NCBI GenBank assembly: GCA_019753285.1
Contig: JAIELD010000025.1
Coordinates: 1 to 58,753 of the forward strand
DNA length: 58,753 nucleotides
Direction: 5' to 3'
Source: Beijerinckiaceae bacterium
Lineage (GTDB): Bacteria; Pseudomonadota; Alphaproteobacteria; Rhizobiales; Beijerinckiaceae
Shown here: positions 1 through 7,036 of the stretch, one piece after another
Position numbering within the stretch: the first letter of the stretch is position 1
How the letters are laid out: every line of letters begins with the position of its first letter
The notes under the pieces: generated by a model
Seen by the model: the letters and a program-made list of their open reading frames with translations, nothing else
The model's database searches: none
Told to the model about the DNA's origin: nothing
Translations under genes and position numbers: made by a program

Positions 1-1
1 G

Positions 2-172
2 GGCAATGACGGCATGGCAAGCCTTGCCTCCGCTCAAGGGTATTTCCAGGCCGGCCAGTTCGACGAGGCGGACCGCCTGGCGCGGCGCGCCAAGGCGGCC
101 TTTCCGGAAAATTCCGTTAACTGGAACAAGGCTGACGATATTTTGAACGCCAAACCGTTCAAAAAGGAGTAA
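2..172 (+). CDS. C-terminal end of a TPR-containing M48-type metalloprotease (5' end outside window)
   Basis: An open frame enters from the left edge and stops at 170-172. The 56 visible residues read as a helical TPR-like hairpin (GYFQAGQFDEADRLARRAKA) followed by a polar tail ending in KPFKKE. The assignment to the M48 peptidase family with C-terminal TPRs (BepA-like, periplasmic outer-membrane quality control) rests mainly on context: in Hyphomicrobiales such a gene commonly precedes a DsbA-family gene like the one at 242. The catalytic HEXXH part is not in the window, so another TPR protein cannot be excluded. Confidence 0.5.
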   Translation, partial: GNDGMASLASAQGYFQAGQFDEADRLARRAKAAFPENSVNWNKADDILNAKPFKKE

Positions 173-241
173 GGCTGAAACGATCAGCGTCCATGCACGT
201 AGCTCGATACGTGACGTTCTTTCATTTGCCGGAGGCAATCC

Positions 242-1021
242 ATGCAATCCCGTTTCACCCTTGCCCTGCTGGGCGGCTTGCTCGTCGCGCTGGTCGCGCT
301 GAGCGCATCCTCGCCCGCCCGCGCGCAGGACTTTTCGGCCGAGCAGAAGAAGCAGGTCGAAGCGCTCGTGCGCGACTACATATTGAAAAACCCTGAGATC
401 GTGCAGGAGGCGATGGTCGAGCTCGACCGCCGGCAGAAGGACGCCGAAAATCAGGCGCGCCTCAAGGTCACGGCCGACAAGAACAGCCCGCTCTACACGT
501 CGAACAACCATGTCGTGATCGGCAACCCCAATGGCGACGTCACGCTGGTCGAATTCTTCGATTACAACTGCGGCTACTGCAAGAAAGGCCTCGCCGACGT
601 GCAGAAGCTGGTCGGAGAAGACAAGAATCTCCGCGTCATTCTGAAAGACCTGCCGATCCTCGCGCCCGGCTCGGTGGAGGCTTCCAAGGTGGCGTTGGCC
701 CTGAAGAGCCAGACGACGCCGGCCAAGTTCTGGGACTTCCACGTGAAGCTCATGTCGACGCGCGGCGTCGTCGGTGAGGCTCAGGCGCTTGCGGCGGCGC
801 GCGATGTCGGCGCCGACATCGATCGCCTGTCGAAGGACATGCGCAAGCCCGAGATCGTCACCGCCATCGACGAATCGCGCGGGCTCGCCGAAACGCTCAA
901 CATCAACGGCACGCCGTCCTACGTGCTCGGCACGGAACTCGTCGTCGGCGCGGTCGGCTATGACGAGTTGAAAGGCCGGGTCGATTCGCTCCGCCGCTGC
1001 GGCAAGTCGAGCTGCGGCTGA
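242..1021 (+). CDS. DsbA-family periplasmic thiol:disulfide oxidoreductase
   Basis: 259 residues, secreted. Residues 1-29 form a signal peptide (hydrophobic run LALLGGLLVALVALSA, cleavage near ARAQD). Residues 30-80 are a charged helical segment of the kind seen before the thioredoxin fold in Com1/ScsC-like proteins. The thioredoxin fold carries the active-site pair C110-G-Y-C113 in FFDYNCGYCKK and a cis-proline loop (GTPSYVLG) near residue 225. It probably makes or shuffles disulfides in periplasmic proteins. The start is fixed by GGAGG seven bases upstream. An extra Cys pair sits at the extreme C terminus (CGKSSCG). The specific role (oxidase or isomerase) cannot be told from sequence. Confidence 0.85.
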   Translation: MQSRFTLALLGGLLVALVALSASSPARAQDFSAEQKKQVEALVRDYILKNPEIVQEAMVELDRRQKDAENQARLKVTADKNSPLYTSNNHVVIGNPNGDVTLVEFFDYNCGYCKKGLADVQKLVGEDKNLRVILKDLPILAPGSVEASKVALALKSQTTPAKFWDFHVKLMSTRGVVGEAQALAAARDVGADIDRLSKDMRKPEIVTAIDESRGLAETLNINGTPSYVLGTELVVGAVGYDELKGRVDSLRRCGKSSCG

Positions 1022-1192
1022 CGCTTGAAAAGTCGAGCTATGGACCTCGAAAGGCGGATGGAACGCTCGATAGCGGGCCATGTTGAGGCTGGACTTTCGT
1101 ATGGGTTCGGCCTAGCACGCACACCTTGTTTCGATGGCGGAGCGCTCATGGCCTCCGTCTTCCGCCGATGACTGCGTTACTGGATTGAATTG

Positions 1193-1654
1193 ATGGCTTC
1201 CCAGAAATCTCCCTTCGACACCGAAACGGTGCGCGAACTGGCCAAATTGTTGTCGGAGACCGACCTCACGGAAATCGAGGTTGAAAAGGCCGATCTCAGG
1301 ATCAGGGTGGCGAGGCAAATCCAGGCGTCCGTTCAGGTCGCCGCGCCTGTGGCGCCTGCGCCGGTTTCACCGGTGCCGATCACGGCCACAGTGGAGGCAA
1401 GCGCCAGGCCTGCCGACAATCCGAACGCGGTGCGCTCGCCCATGGTCGGCACGGCCTATCGCCGCGCAACCCCGGAATCGAAGCCCTTCGTCGAGATCGG
1501 CTCCAAGGTGAAGGAGGGTGACAAGGTCCTCCTCGTCGAGGCGATGAAGACCTTCAACGACATCGTGGCTCCCCGCTCCGGAACGGTGACCCAGATCCTG
1601 GTCGAGGACAAGCAACCCGTCGAATATGGCGAAGCTCTCATCGTCATCGAATGA
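1193..1654 (+). CDS. accB: Biotin carboxyl carrier protein of acetyl-CoA carboxylase
   Basis: 153 residues. It carries biotin for the acetyl-CoA carboxylase complex, the first committed step of fatty-acid synthesis in the cytoplasm. An N-terminal helical domain (1-45) is joined by an Ala/Pro-rich linker (about 48-75) to the biotinyl domain, whose acceptor is K119 in VEAMKTFN. The ATG at 1193 is preferred over TTG at 1190. The stop overlaps an in-frame ATG (1651) of accC, so the two are translationally coupled. In many alphaproteobacteria a type II dehydroquinase gene (aroQ) precedes accB. Here the 170 bp upstream of accB hold no such gene. Confidence 0.95.
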   Translation: MASQKSPFDTETVRELAKLLSETDLTEIEVEKADLRIRVARQIQASVQVAAPVAPAPVSPVPITATVEASARPADNPNAVRSPMVGTAYRRATPESKPFVEIGSKVKEGDKVLLVEAMKTFNDIVAPRSGTVTQILVEDKQPVEYGEALIVIE

Positions 1655-1671
1655 GCGAGGGCGCTCCCAAG

Positions 1672-3030
1672 ATGTTTGACAAGATCCTGATCGCCAACCG
1701 CGGTGAAATCGCGCTGAGGGTGCTGCGGGCCGCGAAGGAGCTTGGCATCGCGACCGTAGCTGTCCATTCGACGGCGGACGCCGACGCCATGCACGTCAAG
1801 CTTGCCGACGAGAGCGTCTGCATCGGGCCCCCGTCTTCGGCCGAGAGCTATCTCAACATCCCGTCGATCATCTCGGCATGCGAGATTACCGGGGCAGATG
1901 CGGTCCACCCCGGCTACGGCTTCCTTTCCGAAAACGCCCGCTTCGCCGAGGTGCTCGCCGACCACAACATCACCTTCATCGGACCCAAGGCGGAGCATAT
2001 CCGCATCATGGGCGACAAGATCGAGGCCAAGAAGACGGCGCGGCGTCTCGGAATCCCTTGCGTTCCCGGATCAGACGGCGGCATTACCGACGATGCCGAA
2101 GCGATGCGGGTCGGCGAAGAGATCGGCTATCCCCTGCTCGTCAAGGCGGCGGCGGGCGGCGGCGGGCGCGGCATGAAGGTCGCGCGTTCCAAGGAAGACC
2201 TTTCGACCGCCCTGTCCGATGCAAGGCGCGAGGCGAAGTCCGCCTTCGGAGATGATGCCGTCTACCTTGAGAAATATCTCGAGAAACCGCGTCATATCGA
2301 AATCCAGGTGCTCGGCGATGGACGCGGCAACGCAGTCCATCTCGGCGAGCGTGATTGCTCGCTGCAGCGGCGGCACCAGAAGATCTGGGAGGAAGGCCCC
2401 TCCCCCGCGCTCAACGCCGTGCAGCGCGAGACGATCGGCACAATCGTGGCAAAAGCCATGCAGGAACTGCAGTATCTCGGTGTCGGGACGGTCGAGTTCC
2501 TCTACGAGAACGGCGAGTTCTACTTCATCGAGATGAACACCCGCATCCAGGTCGAGCATCCCGTGACGGAGATGGTGACCGGCATTGATCTCGTGAACGA
2601 ACAGATCAAGGTCGCCGCCGGCGGGCTGCTGCCGTTCACGCAAGCGGACATCCATTCCAACGGCCACGCCATCGAATGCCGGATCAACGCCGAACATCCG
2701 GCGACGTTCAGGCCGTCACCCGGCATGATCACTTATTACCACCCGCCGGGCGGGCTCGGTGTGCGGGTCGATTCTTCCGTCTATCAGGGCTACGTCATCC
2801 CGCCCTATTACGACTCGCTCGTGGGCAAGCTCATCGTCCATGGGCGCACGCGCACCGAATGCCTGATGCGGCTGAGGCGAGCGCTCGACGAAATCGTCGT
2901 GGACGGCATCGACACGACTTTGCCGCTGTTTCGAACGCTGGTGCGGAACGCCGACATTCTGAACGGCGACTATGACATTCACTGGCTGGAGCAGTTCCTC
3001 GCCGCGGGCGGAATGGACGAACCCGTCTGA
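1672..3030 (+). CDS. accC: Biotin carboxylase subunit of acetyl-CoA carboxylase
   Basis: 452 residues from ATG 1672 (MFDKILIANRGEIALR, the usual family start). An in-frame ATG at 1651 overlapping the accB stop would add seven residues. It carboxylates the biotin on AccB using ATP and bicarbonate. Visible are the N-terminal carboxylase domain (IANRGEIA, HPGYGFLSEN), the ATP-grasp glycine-rich loop KAAAGGGGRGMK, the catalytic EMNTRIQVEHPVTE segment and the C-terminal biotin-carboxylase domain. Length is typical. It is the second gene of the accBC operon and is followed 15 bp later by aat. Confidence 0.97.
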   Translation: MFDKILIANRGEIALRVLRAAKELGIATVAVHSTADADAMHVKLADESVCIGPPSSAESYLNIPSIISACEITGADAVHPGYGFLSENARFAEVLADHNITFIGPKAEHIRIMGDKIEAKKTARRLGIPCVPGSDGGITDDAEAMRVGEEIGYPLLVKAAAGGGGRGMKVARSKEDLSTALSDARREAKSAFGDDAVYLEKYLEKPRHIEIQVLGDGRGNAVHLGERDCSLQRRHQKIWEEGPSPALNAVQRETIGTIVAKAMQELQYLGVGTVEFLYENGEFYFIEMNTRIQVEHPVTEMVTGIDLVNEQIKVAAGGLLPFTQADIHSNGHAIECRINAEHPATFRPSPGMITYYHPPGGLGVRVDSSVYQGYVIPPYYDSLVGKLIVHGRTRTECLMRLRRALDEIVVDGIDTTLPLFRTLVRNADILNGDYDIHWLEQFLAAGGMDEPV

Positions 3031-3045
3031 CGCAAGAGCGATGGC

Positions 3046-3741
3046 ATGGCGAAACGGACAGGCCTACTCCCGGACATCACGCCTGACATCCTGCTTCGCG
3101 CCTACGCTGCAGGCATCTTTCCGATGGCAGAGGATGCGGACGATCCCTCCATCCATTGGGTGGAGCCGCGCCTCAGGGGCATCATCCCGCTCGATGCGTT
3201 CCATATGTCGAGCAAGCTGCGGCGGCTCGTCAAAAGCGATCGTTTCCGCGTTACGGCCGACCGGGACTTTGCCGGCGTGATCGCTGCATGCGCCGCCTCG
3301 GCTCCCGACCGGCCGAGCACCTGGATCAATGGGCGCATTCGCGATCTCTATGTGGCGCTGCACCAACGCGGACCGCATGCTGCCGGATCAAGCCATTCGA
3401 TCGAGGTTTATGAGGGAGAGACCCTCGTCGGCGGCCTTTATGGCGTCAGGCTGGGAGCGGCCTTCTTCGGCGAGAGCATGTTCCACCGCGCCCGCGACGC
3501 CTCTAAAGTCGCCCTCGTGCATTTGGTGGCGCGTTTGAAGGCCGGCGGCTTCCACCTGCTCGATACGCAGTTCATCACCGACCACCTGCTGCAGTTCGGC
3601 GCTATCGAAATACCGGCGGCGCAATACCGCGCCTTGCTGGCGGCGGCGCTGCCACGAACGGCCAGCTTCGACGTCTGGCCGGATGACGGGGTTTGCGGCG
3701 CTCATGCGCTCGCGGCTCTAAGCAAGCCTGCCTTTGGCTGA
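3046..3741 (+). CDS. aat: Leucyl/phenylalanyl-tRNA--protein transferase
   Basis: 231 residues. It transfers Leu or Phe from aminoacyl-tRNA to N-terminal Arg/Lys of proteins, marking them for ClpS/ClpAP degradation (N-degron pathway). Family landmarks are the start [15 protein letters not shown], the [13 protein letters not shown] segment, the [18 protein letters not shown] core and [16 protein letters not shown]. It lies 15 bp after accC, probably in the same transcript, and converges on the DUF2155 gene with a gap of about 26 bp. Confidence 0.95.
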   Translation: MAKRTGLLPDITPDILLRAYAAGIFPMAEDADDPSIHWVEPRLRGIIPLDAFHMSSKLRRLVKSDRFRVTADRDFAGVIAACAASAPDRPSTWINGRIRDLYVALHQRGPHAAGSSHSIEVYEGETLVGGLYGVRLGAAFFGESMFHRARDASKVALVHLVARLKAGGFHLLDTQFITDHLLQFGAIEIPAAQYRALLAAALPRTASFDVWPDDGVCGAHALAALSKPAFG

Positions 3742-3767
3742 CTCTATCGGAATGCCCTGCCCGGCGC

Positions 3768-4427
3768 TCAATTCCGGGGCGTCGGATCGAGCGGGAGCGT
3801 CGGCAGGCTGCCCCCACCGCCGCGCGCCGGCGGCGGAACGTTGGTCGGGAAGAAGCGCTGGCTTGGCGTCTGGGCCGCGGCGCGCAAGGCCTGGCGCTCC
3901 CTTGCAGCCTTTTCATCGGCAGCGCGCTTCAAGGCCTCATCAGGCTTCACGCCCGGCGCAAGATCGGATTTCGGCGGCGGAAGGGCAGCCTCCACTTCTT
4001 CAGGCGCGGTCTTGATGATGGTCGTGCCGCCCTTGCACTCGGTCAGCCAGAGATCGTAGACCGGATGCTCGATCGCGGAGAGACCGGGGCTCGACGCGAA
4101 GACCCAGCCGGAAAAGACGCGCTTGTACTCGTTGCTCGCGTTGATCTCGTCGACTTCGATGAAAGAGTCCGTCTGCGGCGTCTCGGTGGTGGGGCGTGAG
4201 TAGCAGACCTTGGGCGTAAGCTGCAGCGAACCGAACTGCACGGTTTCGTCCACCCCGACCTCGAAGGAGATGATGCGGCCGGTGATCTTGTCGAGGCCAG
4301 CGAATACGGCGGTGGGGTTCTTGATCTTGTCGGCATGAGCGGGCGCGCCGACAGCAGCCAGCGCCGCCGCGAGGATCATGAGCCGCGTGGGACGCAACCG
4401 CCCTGACAGGAAAGTATTGAAATCCAT
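3768..4427 (-). CDS. DUF2155 family exported protein
   Basis: 219 residues. A signal peptide or N-terminal anchor (LMILAAALAAVGAPAHA, ending about residue 32) is followed by the DUF2155 core: repeated beta strands KITGRIISFEVGVDETVQFGSLQLTPKVCYSRP and the end motif VFSGWVFASSPGLSAIEHPVYDLWLTECK with two conserved Cys. The last ~80 residues are a low-complexity Pro/Ala-rich tail. Function is unknown. It begins 6 bp after the NDUFA12-like gene stops, so the pair is an operon. The secretion signal suggests a periplasmic or envelope role. Confidence 0.85.
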   Translation of the reverse strand: MDFNTFLSGRLRPTRLMILAAALAAVGAPAHADKIKNPTAVFAGLDKITGRIISFEVGVDETVQFGSLQLTPKVCYSRPTTETPQTDSFIEVDEINASNEYKRVFSGWVFASSPGLSAIEHPVYDLWLTECKGGTTIIKTAPEEVEAALPPPKSDLAPGVKPDEALKRAADEKAARERQALRAAAQTPSQRFFPTNVPPPARGGGGSLPTLPLDPTPRN

Positions 4428-4433
4428 CTGCGT

Positions 4434-4844
4434 TCAGCCGCCCGGGGTCCAGGCTTCATAATCGCCATCCGCCTTCGGGCGCGGCCGATTGGCAAGCAGT
4501 GAACCCGGTGGATGATACGCTCCCGGCGTGCCGGTCATGTTCGGCCTGTGCGGCTTCTGCCATTCACGCGCGACATAGCTCTGCGCGGATGGCGGCTCAT
4601 CGACACGGTGATGCATCCAGCCGTGCCAGCCCGGCGGGATGGTGGAGGCCTCCGAATTGCCGTTATAGATCACCCAGCGGCGATTGAAGCCGAGTGCGGG
4701 ATCGATCTTGCCGCCGCGAACGCGGTAATAGACATTGCCGAATTCATCCTCGCCGACGCGCTCGCCAAAGCGCCAGGTGTAAAAGCGCGTGCCGATCGTC
4801 GCGCCCTGCCACCAGGTGAGAAGTTCCAACAATAAGCGTTTCAT
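4434..4844 (-). CDS. NDUFA12-family (B17.2-like) complex I accessory subunit
   Basis: 136 residues from M at 4844 (MKRLLLELLTWWQGATIGTRFYTWRFGERVGEDEFGNVYY). The motif set FGERVGEDEFGN-YY, RRWVIYNG, PPGWHGWMHH is that of NDUFA12, a supernumerary subunit of NADH:ubiquinone oxidoreductase shared by mitochondria and alphaproteobacteria. It is expected on the matrix/cytoplasmic side near the quinone module. The C-terminal PHRPNMTGTPGAYHPPGS is also typical. ATG codons at 4844 and 4847 are tandem, so the start may be one residue longer. It is the first gene of a two-gene operon with DUF2155. Confidence 0.9.
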   Translation of the reverse strand: MKRLLLELLTWWQGATIGTRFYTWRFGERVGEDEFGNVYYRVRGGKIDPALGFNRRWVIYNGNSEASTIPPGWHGWMHHRVDEPPSAQSYVAREWQKPHRPNMTGTPGAYHPPGSLLANRPRPKADGDYEAWTPGG

Positions 4845-4990
4845 CATCGTCTCTTGCGCTGCCGGCGAGCGATCCATCAGGTTGTGCCACAAATGGGATG
4901 ATCGCTCGAAAATCGAGCCGGACTATGGCGATGGGTGCGCTCGATGTCCAGCGCCGCAACGCGTCCCGAGCCCAGAAACGGACGCCGGTG

Positions 4991-5701
4991 TCAGCCATGC
5001 GTCAGAAACAGCATCGCCGCCGCCATGGCGACCATGGCTGTGTCTTCGACGAGCGTCACCGTGGACATCGGCAGGTTGAGAACGGTTCCGAGGCAGGCGC
5101 AGCGAATCGCCTGCTTCTTCCTCAGCGCATCGATCACGCCGAGACTGCCGAAGCCCATGACGATGATGGTGAGCACATTGGCAAGGCGCGGCTGCCAGCC
5201 GAACAAGAATGCCGCGCCGAGCGCAAGCTCGATGAACGGATAGATGAAGCCATAGGCACGCCAGCGCGCGGCGAGAAGATCGTAGGACGCGAAGCTGTCT
5301 GCGAAGCCGCGGATGTCGAGCAGCTTGAAGAATGAAAACACGAGGAAGAACCCGGCCATGAAATGGTTCATCCACACCATGGGGTCGGTGCCGCCGCCCG
5401 CCAGCGACGCGACGGCGATGTAGGCGACGATCAGTAGCAAGGGTTGGTAGGTCTGGAGCCAGCTTCTGGTCTGCATTTCCGCGACTGAGCCGGCGAACGT
5501 CTCTTCGACCGGCGCTGCCGTGTATTTGCCGGTCTCCGCAAGGGCAGATCGCACGTCAGGGAGCGTCGGCGCGAGGCCGTCAAACGTCGCGCGTGGCGGA
5601 TCGAGCGTGACCCTCACATCCGGCGACAAGCGCTTCAACACCGACGTCACCTTGTTGAGGCAGCCATTGCAGGTCATGCCTTGAATTGCGTAGCTCACCA
5701 T
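4991..5701 (-). CDS. Heavy-metal-associated (HMA) domain fused to MauE/DoxX-type membrane protein
   Basis: 236 residues. The N-terminal ~65 residues form an HMA domain with the metal-binding motif G8-M-T-C11-N-G-C14. The remainder has about four to five hydrophobic segments (LLLIVAYIAVASLAG, FMAGFFLVFSFFKLLDI, PFIELALGAAFLFGW, ANVLTIIVMGFGSLG, MVAMAAAMLFLTHG) with the MauE/DoxX pattern, including a Cys-containing loop (KKQAIRCACLGTVLNLPMSTVTLVED) typical of MauE-like thiol proteins. It probably binds a soft metal and acts at the inner membrane. It sits beside DUF305 and CsoR genes, pointing to copper or a related metal. Transport itself is not shown. Confidence 0.8.
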   Translation of the reverse strand: MVSYAIQGMTCNGCLNKVTSVLKRLSPDVRVTLDPPRATFDGLAPTLPDVRSALAETGKYTAAPVEETFAGSVAEMQTRSWLQTYQPLLLIVAYIAVASLAGGGTDPMVWMNHFMAGFFLVFSFFKLLDIRGFADSFASYDLLAARWRAYGFIYPFIELALGAAFLFGWQPRLANVLTIIVMGFGSLGVIDALRKKQAIRCACLGTVLNLPMSTVTLVEDTAMVAMAAAMLFLTHG

Positions 5702-5734
5702 GTCGCGTGTCTCCTTGGCCGCCCTCTGGTCGGC

Positions 5735-6121
5735 CTACTGCCCTTTCGCCTTCAGCCAGGCCCGCATTTCGGCGATCTCCTTTTCCTGCGCGGCGATGAT
5801 CTGCTCCGCAAGCTTGCGGTTTTCAGGATCCTTGCCGAACTGCAGTTGGATCTTCGCCATGTCGATTGCGCCCTGATGATGCGGGATCATGCTTTTGACA
5901 AAATCGACATCGGCATCCCCCGAATATTTGATGCCCATATCCATGTGCATCTTCATATTCGCCGCCTCGAAAGCCTTGGTGGAAGGCGTCGCCGCGCTCG
6001 TCTGTGCGCCGTGGCCGGCGTGGCCGCCATGCGTCTGAGCCTGCGCCAGGCCGCCGCTTGCGAGGAGCGCCACGCCGAAAGCGAAGGCTCGCGAGGATCG
6101 AAGGGTTGCGTTGAACACCAT
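5735..6121 (-). CDS. DUF305 (CopM-like) exported metal-handling protein
   Basis: 128 residues from ATG 6121, preceded by AAGGAG about nine bases upstream. A signal peptide (FAFGVALLASGGLAQA) leads to a His/Gly-rich stretch (THGGHAGHGAQ) and the DUF305 core: MKMHMDMGIKYSGDADVDFVKSMIPHHQGAIDMAKI with the signature MIPHHQGAI. Met- and His-rich motifs suit copper binding in the periplasm, as known for CopM-type members. It lies 33 bp upstream of the HMA-MauE gene on the same strand and is divergent from csoR across a shared operator region. Confidence 0.88.
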   Translation of the reverse strand: MVFNATLRSSRAFAFGVALLASGGLAQAQTHGGHAGHGAQTSAATPSTKAFEAANMKMHMDMGIKYSGDADVDFVKSMIPHHQGAIDMAKIQLQFGKDPENRKLAEQIIAAQEKEIAEMRAWLKAKGQ

Positions 6122-6161
6122 ATCGTCAAGCTCCTTTTTATTTCGCTCTGAATGGAGCAGT

Positions 6162-6182
6162 ATATATCCCCCGGGGGAGGAT
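6162..6182. promoter_or_regulatory. Candidate CsoR-type operator in the DUF305/csoR intergenic region
   Basis: An AT-rich run leads into five C followed by five G (TATATCCCCCGGGGGAGGATA), a perfect palindrome TCCCCCGGGGGA at 6167-6178. CsoR/RcnR-family operators are G/C tracts flanked by AT-rich half sites, so the fit is good. The G tract also serves as the Shine-Dalgarno of csoR (start 6189), which would give autorepression of translation initiation as well as transcription. Inferred, not tested. Confidence 0.6.
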
Positions 6183-6188
6183 AAGTCC

Positions 6189-6455
6189 ATGCGTCAGATG
6201 CACCACGCCGAAATCGTAGCGCGGCTGAAACGCGCCGAGGGACATCTCAGATCGATCATCGCGATGTTCGAGACGCCCCGTGCCTGCGCCGATCTCGTCC
6301 AGCAACTCCACGCGGTCGAAAAGGCGATCGCCAGCGCCAAGACGCAGCTCATCCATGATCATATGGAGCATTGCCTTGCGGCCGACACAGAGGAAGGACT
6401 CGTCGATGCGCGCGAGGTTCTGACTCAACTCAAGACTCTGACGAAATATCTCTGA
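6189..6455 (+). CDS. csoR: CsoR/RcnR-family metal-sensing transcriptional repressor
   Basis: 88 residues from ATG 6189, a small all-helical repressor. The metal-ligand triad is C33, H58 and C62, with the spacing (25 and 4) of the Cu(I) sensor CsoR of Mycobacterium (C36, H61, C65). The Cys rather than His at the last position favours Cu(I) over Ni/Co RcnR. It is divergent from the DUF305 and HMA-MauE genes, with a C5G5 palindrome between them, so it likely represses both sides until copper binds. The N-terminal H5-H6 is a minor RcnR-like feature, so specificity should be treated as probable. Confidence 0.85.
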   Translation: MRQMHHAEIVARLKRAEGHLRSIIAMFETPRACADLVQQLHAVEKAIASAKTQLIHDHMEHCLAADTEEGLVDAREVLTQLKTLTKYL

Positions 6456-7036
6456 TCGGCGCGTGCCGCGCCCGCATGCGACCAGGCGATTCTGATGCCG
6501 GACACCCATCATCGGGTGCAATCCGCGCGCCAAGCCCCTATATGTAGTATGTGAAAAACCGTCACATAACGCCATCTCCGGCTATGGTTAACGGATCGTT
6601 TCACGCTGCCCGCTTAAAGCATTACGTGAGCGAATCGATTAAAATTGAAGGGAATCCGAGGCTTAGTGGATTGTCCACACCAATCCCCAGTTTTAACATG
6701 CCTGCACCAGATATGGTGGGAATTGCTGTCAAGCGCATACTACATCTTGACGATGGGCTGAAACCTGCAGCACTCTTCAAAGGCACGCGAATTTCAGCGG
6801 CACGGTTATCGGGCTTGCAGACACCCCTCGGTGTCGAACGGCCCGGCGGAATGGGAAGCGGCACTGGCCGCAGCCGCTCCTGACCCGCTCGACGGGAACC
6901 ACCGCAGCCAAAATAACAAGCGGCACTGTTATCGCGTCAAGGGGCATCATCCAGCGCTGGCAAGAGCCGAGCGTCAGGCTCGAAGGGAAGGTTTTGCCTT
7001 CTCCGGCATTTGGAAACTGAATTTAGGGAAGACACC
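6456..7036 (+). promoter_or_regulatory. Long leader/intergenic region upstream of nrdJ
   Basis: There are 581 bp without a convincing gene. The only open frame of size (GTG at 6551, 110 codons) has no recognisable protein character. Part of the region (about 6590-6790) is visibly more AT-rich than its surroundings. It contains candidate NrdR-like palindromes (listed separately) and a short inverted repeat GGATTG/CAATCC around 6668-6686. I looked for a cobalamin riboswitch, plausible for a B12-dependent enzyme, and did not find a canonical B12 box. Confidence 0.5.
6704..6752. promoter_or_regulatory. Candidate pair of NrdR-like boxes upstream of nrdJ
   Basis: Two imperfect palindromes resemble the NrdR consensus ACACWATATATWGTGT: 6704-6719 (11 of 16 matches by eye) and 6737-6752 (10 of 16, with core CTACATCTTG fitting CWANATNTWG). 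Their centres are 33 bp apart, close to the three-turn spacing NrdR usually needs. A third, isolated match lies at 6535-6550 (12 of 16). NrdR represses ribonucleotide reductase genes in many bacteria. The match is weak and the distance to the start codon (about 290 bp) is long. Confidence 0.3.

Noticed and set aside
6551..6883. 110-codon GTG-start ORF in the nrdJ leader
   Set aside because: No ribosome site, no family likeness, and composition typical of a leader region.
6760..7036. Cobalamin riboswitch before the B12-dependent reductase
   Set aside because: Some GC-rich stems exist, but I could not find the conserved B12 box or the expected core in order. A covariance search would settle it.
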